Positions 1-9,010 of a stretch of DNA of 64,000 nucleotides are shown here, one piece after another (position 1 is the first letter of the stretch; every line of letters starts with the position of its first letter). The position numbers and the translations under genes were made by a program. This DNA is from Halomonas ramblicola. GTDB lineage: Bacteria; Pseudomonadota; Gammaproteobacteria; Pseudomonadales; Halomonadaceae. The stretch is taken from NCBI RefSeq assembly GCF_030409215.1, contig NZ_JAUFPL010000028.1:1-64000 (forward strand), written 5' to 3'. The notes below the pieces were generated by a model. That model was not told the DNA's origin. It did not search any database and saw nothing but the letters and a program-made list of their open reading frames with translations.

Positions 1-99
1 CGTGCCGGCACCTGCCGCATCACGCTTGTAGTGCCAATTTTGAAAACGCGTTTCCAGGCTAATCAGTGGTTTACGCTTCTATCTGTCGAACTCGGGGGC

Positions 100-170
100 G
101 CCGGTGGATACCGCCAGGAGGCCTGCGGCCTCCATCGCTCAACGAGCCGAAACGTCGGACCGTGCCCTCC
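100..170. repeat. REP-like hairpin repeat, copy 1
   Basis: The core is a perfect inverted repeat, GGAGGCC-TGC-GGCCTCC (117-133), followed by ATCGC and a degenerate second half ending in CGGACCG..CCCTCCT. The same arrangement recurs at 5350-5418, so the element is about 65-70 bp. Its size, GC-rich stem and intergenic location fit a REP/BIME-type repeat. The two copies bracket the operon at 381-5349. Confidence 0.7.
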
Positions 171-220
171 TACATGTCGGCGCCACCCGGCGCTCGGTGG
201 TGTCATCAACGACGGTACAT

Positions 221-267
221 TTAGGGGCCTGACCCCAAAGCGAATTTAAGGGTCTGACCCCAAAGTG
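221..267. repeat. Two tandem CTGACCCCAAAG repeat units
   Basis: Two units of the form TTTA-GGG-(C/T)CTGACCCCAAAG lie in tandem with a 25-bp period. Each contains a short hairpin (GGGG..CCTGACCCC-like). Similar GGGGTCTGACCCC motifs are scattered in many gammaproteobacterial genomes, often near IS200/RAYT-type elements; no such transposase is visible here. Confidence 0.55.
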
Positions 268-380
268 TTCTAATAACTGCAACACCACTCGTCTTTCATT
301 AGCGCAGGGGGCTTCACAATACTCCGATGGGTACGCTGCTGGTATAGCAACAATCACAAACCGACCCGGAAGGACGACCC

Positions 381-1676
381 ATGCCCCTTTCCAAGCTGCT
401 GGACTGGCGCCTCCATGCGCTGGTCATCCTCGTCTCGCTGATCTCCGAAGCCATCGGCATCCTGCGGGTGCCCATGGGCCCCGGCACCCTGCTGCTGCTG
501 CCGCTCTTCTACGCCTTCATCATCGGCGTGCTCGTCAACCCCAACGTGACGCGCACCGCCGGCAGGTTCATCCCGAACCGCGTCAGCCAGGCGGCCGGGC
601 CGCTGATCCTGCTGTCGATCCTGCCGTTCATCGCCCGCTTCGGCTCGACCATCGGCCCCGCCATCGAGGACCTCATCAACGCCGGGCCGGCGCTGGTCCT
701 CCAGGAGCTGGGCAACCTGGGCACCATGCTGATCGCCCTGCCGGTGGCCGTGCTGGTGTTCAAGATGGGCCGCGAGGCCATCGGCGCCACCTACTCCATC
801 GCCCGCGAGCCCAACATCGCGGTGATCTCCGACAAGTACGGCCTCAAGGGCCCCGAAGGCATCGGCGTGATGGGCACCTATGTGGTGGGCACCATGTTCG
901 GCACCCTATGGTTCGCGCTGATGGCCGGCTACCTGACCTCGCTGGACATCTTCGACCCGCGCGCCCTGGCCATGGCCTGCGGCGTGGGCAGCGGCAGCAT
1001 GGTCGCGGCCTGCTCGGCGGCCATCGCCGGCTCGCTGCCGGAGATGAAGGACGAGCTGCTCGCCTTCGCCGGCGCCAGCAACCTGATGACCTATGCCACC
1101 GGCCTCTACCTGTCGCTGTTCGTCGCCCTGCCCATCGCCGAGAGGCTCTACACCCTGCTGACCGGCAAGCGCCAGGCCAAGCCCGTGGGCGCCCAGGTCA
1201 ACGCCACCGCAGAGGCGAGCGAGGCCCCCGAGGAGGAGCGCCCGGAACGCAACCTGGGCAAGACCGCCATCGTCATGGCCGCGGCCTGCGCCGTTGCCTG
1301 GGTCGCCAATACCATCAACGGTGCCGGCCTGATCGAGGCGCTGCCGGGCATGCTGATCCTCTACGTGATGACCATGATCGGCCTGGTGGTGACCCGCTAC
1401 GCGCCCTTCTACCTGCCGGGGGTGGCCTGGGTCTCGCTGGTCAGCATCCTGCTGACCCTGCCGTGGGTGCCGGGCAACGCCTGGCTGGTCGACCAACTCA
1501 GTGCGGTCAGCTTCCTGGCCATCGTCACCCCGGTGCTGGCCTATGCGGGCCTGGCGCTCTCCACTCGCGAGCTGGCCATGTTCCGCCAGGCCGGCTGGAA
1601 GCTGGTGCTGATCGCCCTGCTGGTGTTCACCGGCACCTTCGTCGCCTCCGCCATGATCGCCGACCTGCTGCTGTGA
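381..1676 (+). CDS. DUF3100 family integral membrane protein, probable transporter
   Basis: A 431-residue very hydrophobic protein with about 10-11 predicted membrane spans and one hydrophilic loop (residues about 275-300, rich in Glu/Ala). The sequence matches what I know of the DUF3100 family, including a conserved glycine-rich loop GVGSGSMVAACSAAI near residue 200. The family is uncharacterised but commonly sits beside M20 peptidases, and it does so here: the next gene starts 11 bases after the stop. This suggests import or export of the amidohydrolase's substrate or product. A GGAAGGA ribosome binding site precedes the ATG. The family call is confident; transport is inferred from topology and context. 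Confidence 0.8.
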   Translation: MPLSKLLDWRLHALVILVSLISEAIGILRVPMGPGTLLLLPLFYAFIIGVLVNPNVTRTAGRFIPNRVSQAAGPLILLSILPFIARFGSTIGPAIEDLINAGPALVLQELGNLGTMLIALPVAVLVFKMGREAIGATYSIAREPNIAVISDKYGLKGPEGIGVMGTYVVGTMFGTLWFALMAGYLTSLDIFDPRALAMACGVGSGSMVAACSAAIAGSLPEMKDELLAFAGASNLMTYATGLYLSLFVALPIAERLYTLLTGKRQAKPVGAQVNATAEASEAPEEERPERNLGKTAIVMAAACAVAWVANTINGAGLIEALPGMLILYVMTMIGLVVTRYAPFYLPGVAWVSLVSILLTLPWVPGNAWLVDQLSAVSFLAIVTPVLAYAGLALSTRELAMFRQAGWKLVLIALLVFTGTFVASAMIADLLL

Positions 1677-1687
1677 ACGAGGACGCC

Positions 1688-2875
1688 ATGACCCTGACCG
1701 CAACCGCCGTGCCCGCCATCGATGCCGAGATCCTGCGCGAGTGGCGGCACGACTTCCACCGCCACCCGGAGACGGCCTTCGCGGAACACCGCACCAGCCG
1801 GCGGATCGCCGAGATCCTCGGCGAGGCGGGCCTCGAGTTCGTCACCGGCCTGGGCGGCGGCACCGGCATCGTCGCCACCCTGGAGGGACGCCTCGGCCCG
1901 GGCCCGACCATCGGCCTGCGCGCCGACATCGATGCCCTGGACGTCACCGAGGCCAACGCCCTGCCCTACGCCTCCCGGACCCCGGGCAAGATGCACGCCT
2001 GCGGCCACGACGGCCACACCACCATGCTGCTGGGCGCGGCCTGTCGCCTGGCCCGGCAGCCCGACTTCGCCGGGCGCGTCCACTTCATCTTCCAGCCCGC
2101 CGAGGAAAGCGAGGGCGGCGGCCGGGTGATGGTCGAGGAGGGCCTCTTCGAGCGCTTCCCGATGGACGCCATCTACGGGGTGCACAACTGGCCGGGGCTG
2201 CCGGTGGGCGAGGCCGCGGTGCACGACGGCGCCGTGATGGCCGCCTTCGACGTCTTCACCCTCAGGCTCAGGGGCAACGGCTGCCACGCGGCCATGCCCC
2301 ACCTAGGCAGCGACACCCTCCTCGCCGCCTGCCAGCTGGTCAGCCAGCTGCAGGGGCTGATCAGCCGCGAGACGCCGGCCCACCAGACGGCGGTGCTCAG
2401 CGTCACCCAATTCCATGCCGGCGACGCCTTCAACGTCATCCCCGAGGACGTGGAGCTGCGCGGCACCCTGCGCTGCTTCGACGAGACGCTGCGCCAGCGC
2501 CTGGCGCAGCGCTTCCGCGATGCCGTGGAGGCCCAGGCGCGCTTCCACGGCCTGGAGGTCGACCTCGACTACCAGCAGCGCTACCCGGCGACCTTCAATA
2601 CTCCCGAGCACGCCCGGCGCTGTGCCGCGGTGCTCGAGGCCATGCCGGAGATCACCCGGGTGCATCGCGACCTGCCGCCCAGCATGGCCTCGGAGGACTT
2701 CGCCTTCATGCTCAACGAACGCCCCGGCGCCTATATCTGGCTGGGCAACGGCGAGGAAAGCGCGGCCCTGCACAATCCCCACTACGACTTCAACGACGCC
2801 CTGACGCCGCTCGGCGTGGACTACTGGGTGCAGCTGGTGCGCACCCTGCTCGCCCGCCATCCGGACACCCCCTGA
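1688..2875 (+). CDS. M20 family amidohydrolase (aminoacylase/carboxypeptidase type)
   Basis: A 395-residue metallohydrolase of the M20D group (IAA-amino acid hydrolase/hippurate hydrolase/aminoacylase-like). Visible hallmarks are HACGHDGH at residues 103-110 (metal ligands Cys105 and His107), the QPAEE pair with the catalytic Glu near 139-140, and SEDFAFM near residue 340 supplying a C-terminal metal ligand. It should hydrolyse an N-acyl amide in the cytoplasm, releasing an amino acid or amine. The ATG at 1688 is 11 bases after the DUF3100 stop, so the genes are co-transcribed. The substrate cannot be read from the sequence; downstream oxidoreductases suggest the product is oxidised further. 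Confidence 0.9.
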   Translation: MTLTATAVPAIDAEILREWRHDFHRHPETAFAEHRTSRRIAEILGEAGLEFVTGLGGGTGIVATLEGRLGPGPTIGLRADIDALDVTEANALPYASRTPGKMHACGHDGHTTMLLGAACRLARQPDFAGRVHFIFQPAEESEGGGRVMVEEGLFERFPMDAIYGVHNWPGLPVGEAAVHDGAVMAAFDVFTLRLRGNGCHAAMPHLGSDTLLAACQLVSQLQGLISRETPAHQTAVLSVTQFHAGDAFNVIPEDVELRGTLRCFDETLRQRLAQRFRDAVEAQARFHGLEVDLDYQQRYPATFNTPEHARRCAAVLEAMPEITRVHRDLPPSMASEDFAFMLNERPGAYIWLGNGEESAALHNPHYDFNDALTPLGVDYWVQLVRTLLARHPDTP

Positions 2876-2887
2876 CAGGAGTTCCCC

Positions 2888-3796
2888 GTGATCAAGACCG
2901 TTACCGTCATCGGCCTGGGCAACATGGGCCGAGGCATGGCCATGACCCTGCATCGCGCCGGCTTCGCCGTGCAGGGCAGCGATATCGCCACCGAGGCCCG
3001 CGAGCGCCTGGCCGCCGAGGGCATCGCCACCGCCGCGCCCGAGGCCTTGGCGCCGAGCGACGCCTACCTCCTGTCGCTGCCCACCTCGGCCCAAGTGCGC
3101 GAGGTGCTGGAGCGATGCCCGGGCCTGCTGGAACGTGCCCCCGCCGGCAGCCTGATCATCGACACCTCCACCGGCGACCCGGCGGAGTCGCGCCAGCTGG
3201 CCGCGAAGGTGGCCGAGGCCGGCCTGGCCTGGCTGGACACCCCGGTGAGCGGCGGCCCCAGCGGCGCCCACAGCGGCCAGTTGGGCATGCTGGTGGGTGG
3301 CGAGACGGCCGACCTGGAGCGCGCCCGCCCGCTGCTGGAAGCCATGGCGGCCCGCATCACCCATGTCGGCGCGGCCGGCAGCGGCCATGTGGTCAAGCTC
3401 GCCAACAACTACCTGTGCGCCGCCCACCTGCTGACCACCGCCGAGGCGGTGGCCATGGCCCAGCGCGCCGGGGTCGACCCCGAGGCCTGCCTGAACGGCC
3501 TCAACAGCGGCTCCGGCCGCAGCGCCGTCAGCGAGGTCAACTTCCCGCGCTGGATCCTCTCCGGCGGTTTCGATTCCGGCTTCACCATGGGCCTGATGCG
3601 CAAGGACCTGCGCCTGGCGCAGCAGGCCGCCCGGGACCTGGACCTATCCGGCGGGCTGCTAGAGCAGGTCGTCGAGGCCTGGCACGACGAGCGCCACGGC
3701 CTCGATGACGCCGAGGACTTCAACCGCATCACCGCCCGGCTGCTGGAAGCGGCCGACCGGCATGCCGCCAGCCTCGAGGAGGAGAGCCCCGCATGA
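2888..3796 (+). CDS. NAD(P)-dependent beta-hydroxyacid dehydrogenase, 3-hydroxyisobutyrate dehydrogenase family
   Basis: A 302-residue enzyme with the N-terminal nucleotide-binding loop GLGNMGRGMA (residues 9-18) and the family substrate-binding segment DTPVSGGPSGA near residue 120. The catalytic lysine segment GSGHVVKLANNYL is near residue 165. It would oxidise a 3-hydroxyacid to its semialdehyde, or run the reverse. It begins 12 bases after the amidohydrolase stop with an AGGAG motif upstream, and its stop overlaps the next start (ATGA), so it is coupled to the aldehyde dehydrogenase. The alcohol-to-aldehyde-to-acid order matches a short catabolic chain; the substrate is unknown. Confidence 0.88.
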   Translation: MIKTVTVIGLGNMGRGMAMTLHRAGFAVQGSDIATEARERLAAEGIATAAPEALAPSDAYLLSLPTSAQVREVLERCPGLLERAPAGSLIIDTSTGDPAESRQLAAKVAEAGLAWLDTPVSGGPSGAHSGQLGMLVGGETADLERARPLLEAMAARITHVGAAGSGHVVKLANNYLCAAHLLTTAEAVAMAQRAGVDPEACLNGLNSGSGRSAVSEVNFPRWILSGGFDSGFTMGLMRKDLRLAQQAARDLDLSGGLLEQVVEAWHDERHGLDDAEDFNRITARLLEAADRHAASLEEESPA

Positions 3797-5349
3797 ACGC
3801 CCTGAACCAGCAGGCCCGCGAGCGCCTGGCCCAACTGCTCGACGCCTACGGGATGGACCCGCACCTGCCCAGCGCCAACTGGGTGAACGGCGGACTCACC
3901 GCCGGCACCGGCGACACCATCACCCTGCAGGACCCGGTCACCGACCTGCCGCTGCTCGGCTATCGGGATGCCGGCGAGGAGGTCGTGGCCCTGGCGGTGG
4001 AGGCCGCGCGGCGCGCCCAGCGCGAGTGGATGGCGCTGAGTGCCAGCGAGCGCGGCCGCCGACTGCAGCGGGCCGCGAGCGGCCTGGCCGGCCACGAGGA
4101 GCGCCTCGCCGAGCTGGAGAGCTTGATCGCCGGCAAGCCGCGGCGCGACTGTCGCGGCGAGGTGGACAAGGTGCGCGAGATGTTCGAGTACTACGCTGGC
4201 TGGTGCGACAAGCAGCATGGCGAGGTGATCGAGGTACCGAGCACCCACCTCAACTATGTGCAGCGCGTGCCCTATGGCGTGGTGGGCCAGATCACGCCCT
4301 GGAACGCGCCGTTGTTCACCTGCGGCTGGCAGCTCGCCCCGGCCCTGGCGGCGGGCAACGCCGCCGTGCTCAAGCCCTCGGAGCTCACCCCGCTCACCTC
4401 GGTGCTGCTGGCCATGCTGCTGGAACGCGCCGGCGACCTGCCGGCGGGGCTGATTGGCATCATCAACGGCCTCGGCGCCACCACCGGCGGCGCCCTGACT
4501 ACCCACCCCGACATCGCCAAGCTGGTGTTCGTGGGCTCGCCGGAGACCGGGCGGTTGATCGCCGAGGCCGGCGCCCGCCGCCTGGTGCCCAGCGTGCTGG
4601 AGCTGGGCGGCAAGTCCGCCAACCTGGTCTTCGAGGACGCCGTGCTGGACGACGCCGTGGCCGGCGCCCAGGCGGCGATCTTCGCCGCCGCCGGGCAGAG
4701 CTGCGTGGCCGGCTCGCGGCTGCTGCTGCAGGAGGGCCTGGCGCCCGACTTCAGCGAACGCCTGGCCCGGGCCGCCGACGCCATCGCCGTGGGCCTGCCC
4801 GGCGATGAAACGACGCGGATGGGCCCGTTGCAGAACGCCGCCCAGTATCGGCGGGTGCGCCGGCTGATCGACGAGGCGCTGGCCGAGGGGGCGCAGCTGT
4901 TGACCGGTGGCGGCCGCCCCGAGGGCCTGCCCGAGGAGGCCACCGACGGCTACTTCCTCGCCCCCACCATCCTCACCGGCGTGACCCCGGAGATGGCCAT
5001 CGCCCGCGAGGAGGTGTTCGGGCCGGTGCTGGTGGTGATGACCTTCCGCGACGAGCAGGAGGCCATCGAGCTGGCCAACGGCACCCGCTTCGGGCTGGCC
5101 GGCGCGGTGTGGAGCCGCGACACCGGCAAGGCACTGCGCGTCGCCCACCAGCTGCGCGCCGGCACCGTCTGGGTGAATGGCTACAAGAGCATCAACGTGA
5201 TGTCGCCCTTCGGCGGCTTCGGCGACAGTGGCTACGGGCGCTCCAGCGGCACCGACGGCCTGCGCGAGTACACCACCACGCGCAGCGTCTGGGTGGAGAC
5301 CGCCCCCAACGCCAGCGCCGCCATGGGCTACGGCAGCGGCGAGGGTTAA
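3793..5349 (+). CDS. NAD(P)-dependent aldehyde dehydrogenase
   Basis: A 518-residue member of the ALDH superfamily. The catalytic residues are in place: Cys304 in GQSCVAGSR, Glu270 in VLELGGKSAN, and the oxyanion asparagine in TPWNAPL (Asn171). The NAD-binding lysine is in AVLKPSE (about 194). It should oxidise an aldehyde, plausibly the semialdehyde made by the preceding dehydrogenase. Its start overlaps the upstream stop by four bases, implying translational coupling. A REP-like hairpin follows within 10 bases of the stop and may act as the 3' boundary of the transcript. The substrate is not assignable from sequence. Confidence 0.92.
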   Translation: MNALNQQARERLAQLLDAYGMDPHLPSANWVNGGLTAGTGDTITLQDPVTDLPLLGYRDAGEEVVALAVEAARRAQREWMALSASERGRRLQRAASGLAGHEERLAELESLIAGKPRRDCRGEVDKVREMFEYYAGWCDKQHGEVIEVPSTHLNYVQRVPYGVVGQITPWNAPLFTCGWQLAPALAAGNAAVLKPSELTPLTSVLLAMLLERAGDLPAGLIGIINGLGATTGGALTTHPDIAKLVFVGSPETGRLIAEAGARRLVPSVLELGGKSANLVFEDAVLDDAVAGAQAAIFAAAGQSCVAGSRLLLQEGLAPDFSERLARAADAIAVGLPGDETTRMGPLQNAAQYRRVRRLIDEALAEGAQLLTGGGRPEGLPEEATDGYFLAPTILTGVTPEMAIAREEVFGPVLVVMTFRDEQEAIELANGTRFGLAGAVWSRDTGKALRVAHQLRAGTVWVNGYKSINVMSPFGGFGDSGYGRSSGTDGLREYTTTRSVWVETAPNASAAMGYGSGEG

Positions 5350-5418
5350 CACCACCGGGAGGCCTGCGGCCTCCATCGCGAAGCGGAGCCTGAGCGCCGG
5401 ACCGCTCCCTCCTGCGGT
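5350..5418. repeat. REP-like hairpin repeat, copy 2, between convergent genes
   Basis: Contains the same perfect stem GGAGGCC-TGC-GGCCTCC (5358-5374) as the copy near position 117, followed by ATCGCGAAGCGGAGCC and CGGACCGCTCCCTCCTGC. It lies in the 70-bp gap between the convergent aldehyde dehydrogenase and LysR genes. It may slow or end transcription from either side, although no T-tract follows the stem. Confidence 0.72.
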
Positions 5419-5419
5419 G

Positions 5420-6328
5420 CTATAGGCGGAAGGCGCTCATCCAGTGCTGCAGGTGACGCAGCAGCTGCAGCCCGGCCCGCGGCATGCGCCGCCCAATGCG
5501 GGTGACCATGTGGGCATTGGCCTCGCTGAAGTGCTTGCCCACCACGTCGCGGGCCACCAGGGTGCCCTCCTCCAGCTCGCGGGCGGCGGCGAAGCGCGGC
5601 AGCAGCGTCACGCACAGCGAGGCCCGCGCCGAGTGCTTGAGCACCTCCAGCGAGCCGGTCTGGATGGCCACGATGGGCCGATGGTTGGCCTCGCGGAAGG
5701 CCAGGTCGACCAGCTCGCGCACCCCGTGGCCCGGGTGCCATAGCGCCAGCGGGTGCTCGGCCAGGGCGTCGAGGGTGAGCGGCTCGTCGCTCGCCGCCAG
5801 CGGATGCTGCGGCGCCATCAGCAGCACCAGGGGCTGGCGGGTCGAGTGCCAGAAGCGCAGGTGGGGATGCACCTGCTCGTGGTACATCAGGCCGATGTGC
5901 GCCTCGTCGTTGACCACCGACTCGATGATCTGCCGGGTGCTGCCGGTATCGATCTCCAGGCGGATGCCGCGATGCGCCTCGGTGAACTCGCGCAACGGGT
6001 GGTCGATCAGGTCGCCGACGAAGCCCTCCCCCACGCACAGCGTGATCTGCCCCGTCTCCAGGCGCTGGTAGGCATCCAGGGCATCGCTGAAGCGGCGATC
6101 CAGCATGGTGCGTCGCTGGCAGTAGTCGAGCAGCATGTCGCCCACCGGGGTGGGGTGCACGCCGTCGCGCCGCCGCTCCAGCAGGGTGGCGTCCAGCGCC
6201 GATTCCAGCAGCCCGATCTGCCGGCTCACCGCCGAGGGGGCGATGTCCAGCCGCGAGGCCGCGGCGCGGATCGAGCCGGTCTCCACCGTCAGCTGGAAGT
6301 AGATCAGGCGCTGATGGGGAATCTCCAT
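5420..6328 (-). CDS. LysR family transcriptional regulator
   Basis: A 302-residue protein with an N-terminal winged helix-turn-helix (residues about 5-65, including AAASRLDIAPSAVSRQI) and a periplasmic-binding-like effector domain (about 90-295). It begins 2 bases after the ugd stop on the same strand and converges with the catabolic operon at 381-5349. LysR genes usually diverge from their target, so control of that operon is plausible by neighbourhood but not shown by layout. Read-through from ugd is possible. Confidence 0.9.
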   Translation of the reverse strand: MEIPHQRLIYFQLTVETGSIRAAASRLDIAPSAVSRQIGLLESALDATLLERRRDGVHPTPVGDMLLDYCQRRTMLDRRFSDALDAYQRLETGQITLCVGEGFVGDLIDHPLREFTEAHRGIRLEIDTGSTRQIIESVVNDEAHIGLMYHEQVHPHLRFWHSTRQPLVLLMAPQHPLAASDEPLTLDALAEHPLALWHPGHGVRELVDLAFREANHRPIVAIQTGSLEVLKHSARASLCVTLLPRFAAARELEEGTLVARDVVGKHFSEANAHMVTRIGRRMPRAGLQLLRHLQHWMSAFRL

Positions 6329-6330
6329 GC

Positions 6331-7659
6331 TCAGCTCATGCCGCGCCCGACGCCCCAGTAGCGCAGCCCGGCCTGTTGCATCGCCTCGGGTTCAAAGAGG
6401 TTGCGGCCGTCGACGACCACGCCCCGGGACAGCTGCTGAGCGAGCCAGGCGAAATCCACGGCGCGGAACTCCTTCCACTCGGTGCAGATCACCAGCGCAT
6501 CGGCGCCCTTGACCGCCTGGACCCGGTCGCCGGCCAGCAGCAGGTCGTCACGCTCGCCATACAGCCGACGGCACTCCTTCATGGCCTGGGGATCGTAGGC
6601 CTGCACCTTGGCACCGGCCGCCCACAGCGCCTCCATCAGGGTGCGGCTGGGCGCGTCGCGCATGTCGTCGGTGTTGGGCTTGAAGGCCAGGCCCCACACC
6701 GCGATGGTGCGGCCGGCCAGCTCGCCGCCCAGGCCGCTGGAGAGCTTGTCGAACAGCGTCTGCTTCTGGCGGCGGTTCACCGCCTCCACGGCGCCGATCA
6801 GCTCGGCCCGGTAGCCCACCTCGTCGGCCGTGCGCGACAGCGCCTGCACGTCCTTGGGGAAGCAGGACCCCCCGTAGCCGCAGCCGGGATAGATGAAGTG
6901 GTAGCCGATGCGCGGGTCGGAGCCGATGCCGCGGCGCACCTGCTCGATGTCGGCGCCCAGCCGCTCGGCCAGGTTGGCGATCTCGTTCATGAAGCTGATC
7001 TTGGTGGCCAGCATGGCGTTGGCGGCGTACTTGGTCAGCTCCGCCGAGCGGATGTCCATGAACATCAGCTTGTCGTGCAGGCGGATATAGGGCGCGTAGC
7101 ACTCGCGCATGAGTTCCTTGACCCGCTCGGCGTCGGTGCCCACCACGATACGCGGGCTGTGCGAGAAGTCGTCGATGGCCGCCCCTTCCTTGAGGAATTC
7201 CGGATTGGAGCAGACATCGAAGTCCAGCGTCACGCCGCGCCGTTCCAGCGCCGCCGCCACGGCCCCGCGGACCCGGTCGGCGGTGCCCACCGGCACGGTG
7301 GACTTGTCGACCACCACCTTGTATTCGCTCATGTGCTCGCCGATGGTGTCGGCCACCGCCAGCACGTACTGCAGGTCGGCGCTGCCGTCCTCGTCGGGCG
7401 GGGTGCCCACGGCGATGAACTGCAGGATACCGAAGGCCACCGCCTCGGCCGCGTCGGTGGTGAACTGCAGGCGGCCGGCCGCCATGCTCTGCCGGAGCAT
7501 GCTCTCGAGGCCGGGCTCGTAGATCGGCACCTCGCCATCGCGCAGGCGCTGGATCTTGCCCTCGTCCACGTCCATGCACAGGACGTCATGGCCCACCTCG
7601 GCCAGGCAGGCCCCCGTCACCAGGCCGACGTATCCGCTTCCGAAAATCGTGATCTTCAC
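6331..7659 (-). CDS. ugd: UDP-glucose 6-dehydrogenase, long form
   Basis: A 442-residue UDP-glucose dehydrogenase that makes UDP-glucuronate in two NAD-dependent oxidations. It has the Rossmann loop [10 protein letters not shown] at the N terminus, the central domain, and the catalytic cysteine motif [12 protein letters not shown] near residue 260. I chose the GTG at 7659, giving MKITIFG as in homologues, with GGTGA upstream; a GTG nine bases earlier is the alternative. It follows the epimerase gene by 18 bases and supplies that enzyme's substrate. A second, shorter ugd at 55225-56391 belongs to a different subgroup. Confidence 0.93.
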   Translation of the reverse strand: MKITIFGSGYVGLVTGACLAEVGHDVLCMDVDEGKIQRLRDGEVPIYEPGLESMLRQSMAAGRLQFTTDAAEAVAFGILQFIAVGTPPDEDGSADLQYVLAVADTIGEHMSEYKVVVDKSTVPVGTADRVRGAVAAALERRGVTLDFDVCSNPEFLKEGAAIDDFSHSPRIVVGTDAERVKELMRECYAPYIRLHDKLMFMDIRSAELTKYAANAMLATKISFMNEIANLAERLGADIEQVRRGIGSDPRIGYHFIYPGCGYGGSCFPKDVQALSRTADEVGYRAELIGAVEAVNRRQKQTLFDKLSSGLGGELAGRTIAVWGLAFKPNTDDMRDAPSRTLMEALWAAGAKVQAYDPQAMKECRRLYGERDDLLLAGDRVQAVKGADALVICTEWKEFRAVDFAWLAQQLSRGVVVDGRNLFEPEAMQQAGLRYWGVGRGMS

Positions 7660-7677
7660 TAGGGTCACCGTGAACCG

Positions 7678-8673
7678 TTAGACGTTATAGAAACGACGAT
7701 ACCACGCCACGAAGCGCGCCACGCCTTCGGCCACCGATACCCGCGGCCGGTAGCCCGTGGCCTCGAACAGCGACTGGGTGTCCGCCCAGGTGCGCGGCAC
7801 GTCGCCGGGCTGCATGGGCTGGAAATCGCACTCGGCCTTCACGCCGGTGGCCTCCTCGATGGCGCGGATGAAGTCCATCAGCGCCATGGGGCTGCCGTGG
7901 CCGATGTTGTGCAAGGCATAGGGCGCGCTGCTGGTGTCGGCATGCGCCGTGTCGCCGCCACCCGCGGGGATCACCTCGAGGATCCGCGCCACCCCCTCGA
8001 CGATATCGTCGATGTAGGTGAAGTCCCGCGACATGTCGCCATGGTTGAAGACGCGGATCGGCCGCCCCTCCAGCAGCGCCTTGGTGAACTTGAAGGGCGC
8101 CATGTCGGGGCGCCCCCAGGGGCCATAGACCGTGAAGAAGCGCAGCCCCGTAGTGGGAATGCCGTAGAGGTGGGCGTAGCTGTGCGCCATCAGCTCGTTG
8201 GCCTTCTTGGTCGCGGCGTACAGGCTGATGGGGTGGTCGACGGCATCACGGGTCGAGAACGGGACCTTGTCGTTGATGCCGTACACCGAACTCGAGGAGG
8301 CGTAGACCAGGTGCCGGACCCCGTGCCGGCGGCACCCCTCGAGCACGTTGAGATGCCCGACGAGGTTGCTGTCGGCGTAGGCGTGGGGATTCTCCAGCGA
8401 ATAGCGCACGCCGGCCTGCGCCGCCAGGTGAATCACGCCGTCGAAGCCATGCTCGGTGAACAGCGCTTCCATGCCCGGGCGATCGACGAGATCCAGCCGC
8501 TGGAAGCGTACCCCCGGCAACTCGGCCAGGTCGTCGAGGCGCGCGCGCTTGAGCGAGACGTCGTAGTAGTCGCTCAGGTTGTCGATGCCGACGATCTGGT
8601 GTCCCTGGTCGGCGAGCCGCCTGGCCACGGCATGGCCGATGAAGCCGGCCATGCCGGTGATCAGCAGTTTCAT
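7678..8673 (-). CDS. UDP-glucuronate 4-epimerase-like NAD-dependent epimerase
   Basis: A 331-residue extended short-chain dehydrogenase. The N terminus has the loop TGMAGFIG, and the catalytic YAATK tetrad lies near residue 153 after SSSSVYG. The sequence IDNLSDYYDVSLKRARL near residue 32 is typical of the CapI/WbpP-like UDP-GlcA 4-epimerases. It likely interconverts UDP-glucuronate and UDP-galacturonate in the cytoplasm, and is co-oriented with ugd, which makes its substrate. The family call is firm; the exact substrate is inferred from the ugd pairing. Confidence 0.88.
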   Translation of the reverse strand: MKLLITGMAGFIGHAVARRLADQGHQIVGIDNLSDYYDVSLKRARLDDLAELPGVRFQRLDLVDRPGMEALFTEHGFDGVIHLAAQAGVRYSLENPHAYADSNLVGHLNVLEGCRRHGVRHLVYASSSSVYGINDKVPFSTRDAVDHPISLYAATKKANELMAHSYAHLYGIPTTGLRFFTVYGPWGRPDMAPFKFTKALLEGRPIRVFNHGDMSRDFTYIDDIVEGVARILEVIPAGGGDTAHADTSSAPYALHNIGHGSPMALMDFIRAIEEATGVKAECDFQPMQPGDVPRTWADTQSLFEATGYRPRVSVAEGVARFVAWYRRFYNV

Positions 8674-8747
8674 AGAGGGTCTTCGCGATGGACGGGTATG
8701 GCGCTAAGGATACCAAGCCGGCGCCCATCGGCACCAATCCGGACTGC

Positions 8748-8900
8748 CTAGGCCGGCCGCTCGGGGCCGGTAGAGTCGGCGGCTTCCTCGGCCCCCTCGG
8801 GAGCGAGACGCTTCATGCGGGCGACCCGTAGGTCGATGTAGTGAAGCAGCGCCAGCTGGGCGGCCAGCGCGGCGAAGCACCAGAACAACACCATGAGCAT
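8748..8900 (-). CDS. Small single-span membrane protein, unknown function
   Basis: A possible 50-residue protein with one hydrophobic helix (residues about 2-19), a basic stretch (RVARMKR) and an acidic C-terminal tail. I chose the ATG at 8900 because GAGG lies eight bases upstream; an ATG at 8942 extends it by 14 residues but has no ribosome binding site. It has no family I recognise. It sits between the epimerase and a START-like gene on the same strand. Existence is moderately likely given topology and lack of overlap. Confidence 0.45.
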   Translation of the reverse strand: MLMVLFWCFAALAAQLALLHYIDLRVARMKRLAPEGAEEAADSTGPERPA

Positions 8901-9010
8901 GGAGGTATCCTCGGCAGAGGCCGGTGGCCTCATCGACTCCATGATAGCCGCGCCGGTGCCGAGCAGATAGATAGCCGCCTAATAGAATTTACCGATCCAT
9001 ACGGCCCGGC

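Larger units (their letters stand above)
1..380. other. Intergenic edge region with repeats, no gene
   Basis: No convincing coding sequence is visible in this stretch; the short open frames here have no codon bias and overlap repeats. It holds a REP-like hairpin repeat (about 100-170) and a two-unit CTGACCCC repeat (221-267). The last bases before 381 carry the ribosome binding site GGAAGGA of the following gene. A promoter for that operon should lie between about 270 and 360, but I see no clear -35/-10 pair. Confidence 0.6.

Noticed and set aside
5358..5374. Rho-independent terminator between convergent genes
   Set aside because: The stem is strong, but there is no T-run on either strand, and the same sequence recurs upstream at 117, so a repeat is the better call.
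3409..5376. 655-codon open frame on the minus strand opposite the dehydrogenase genes
   Set aside because: It lies antisense to two well-supported enzymes, is low in complexity (Ala, Gly, His, Gln) and arises from GC-rich codon bias. The same applies to the other long antisense frames between 900 and 3400, 25.4 and 28.6 kb, and 32.9 and 34.8 kb.
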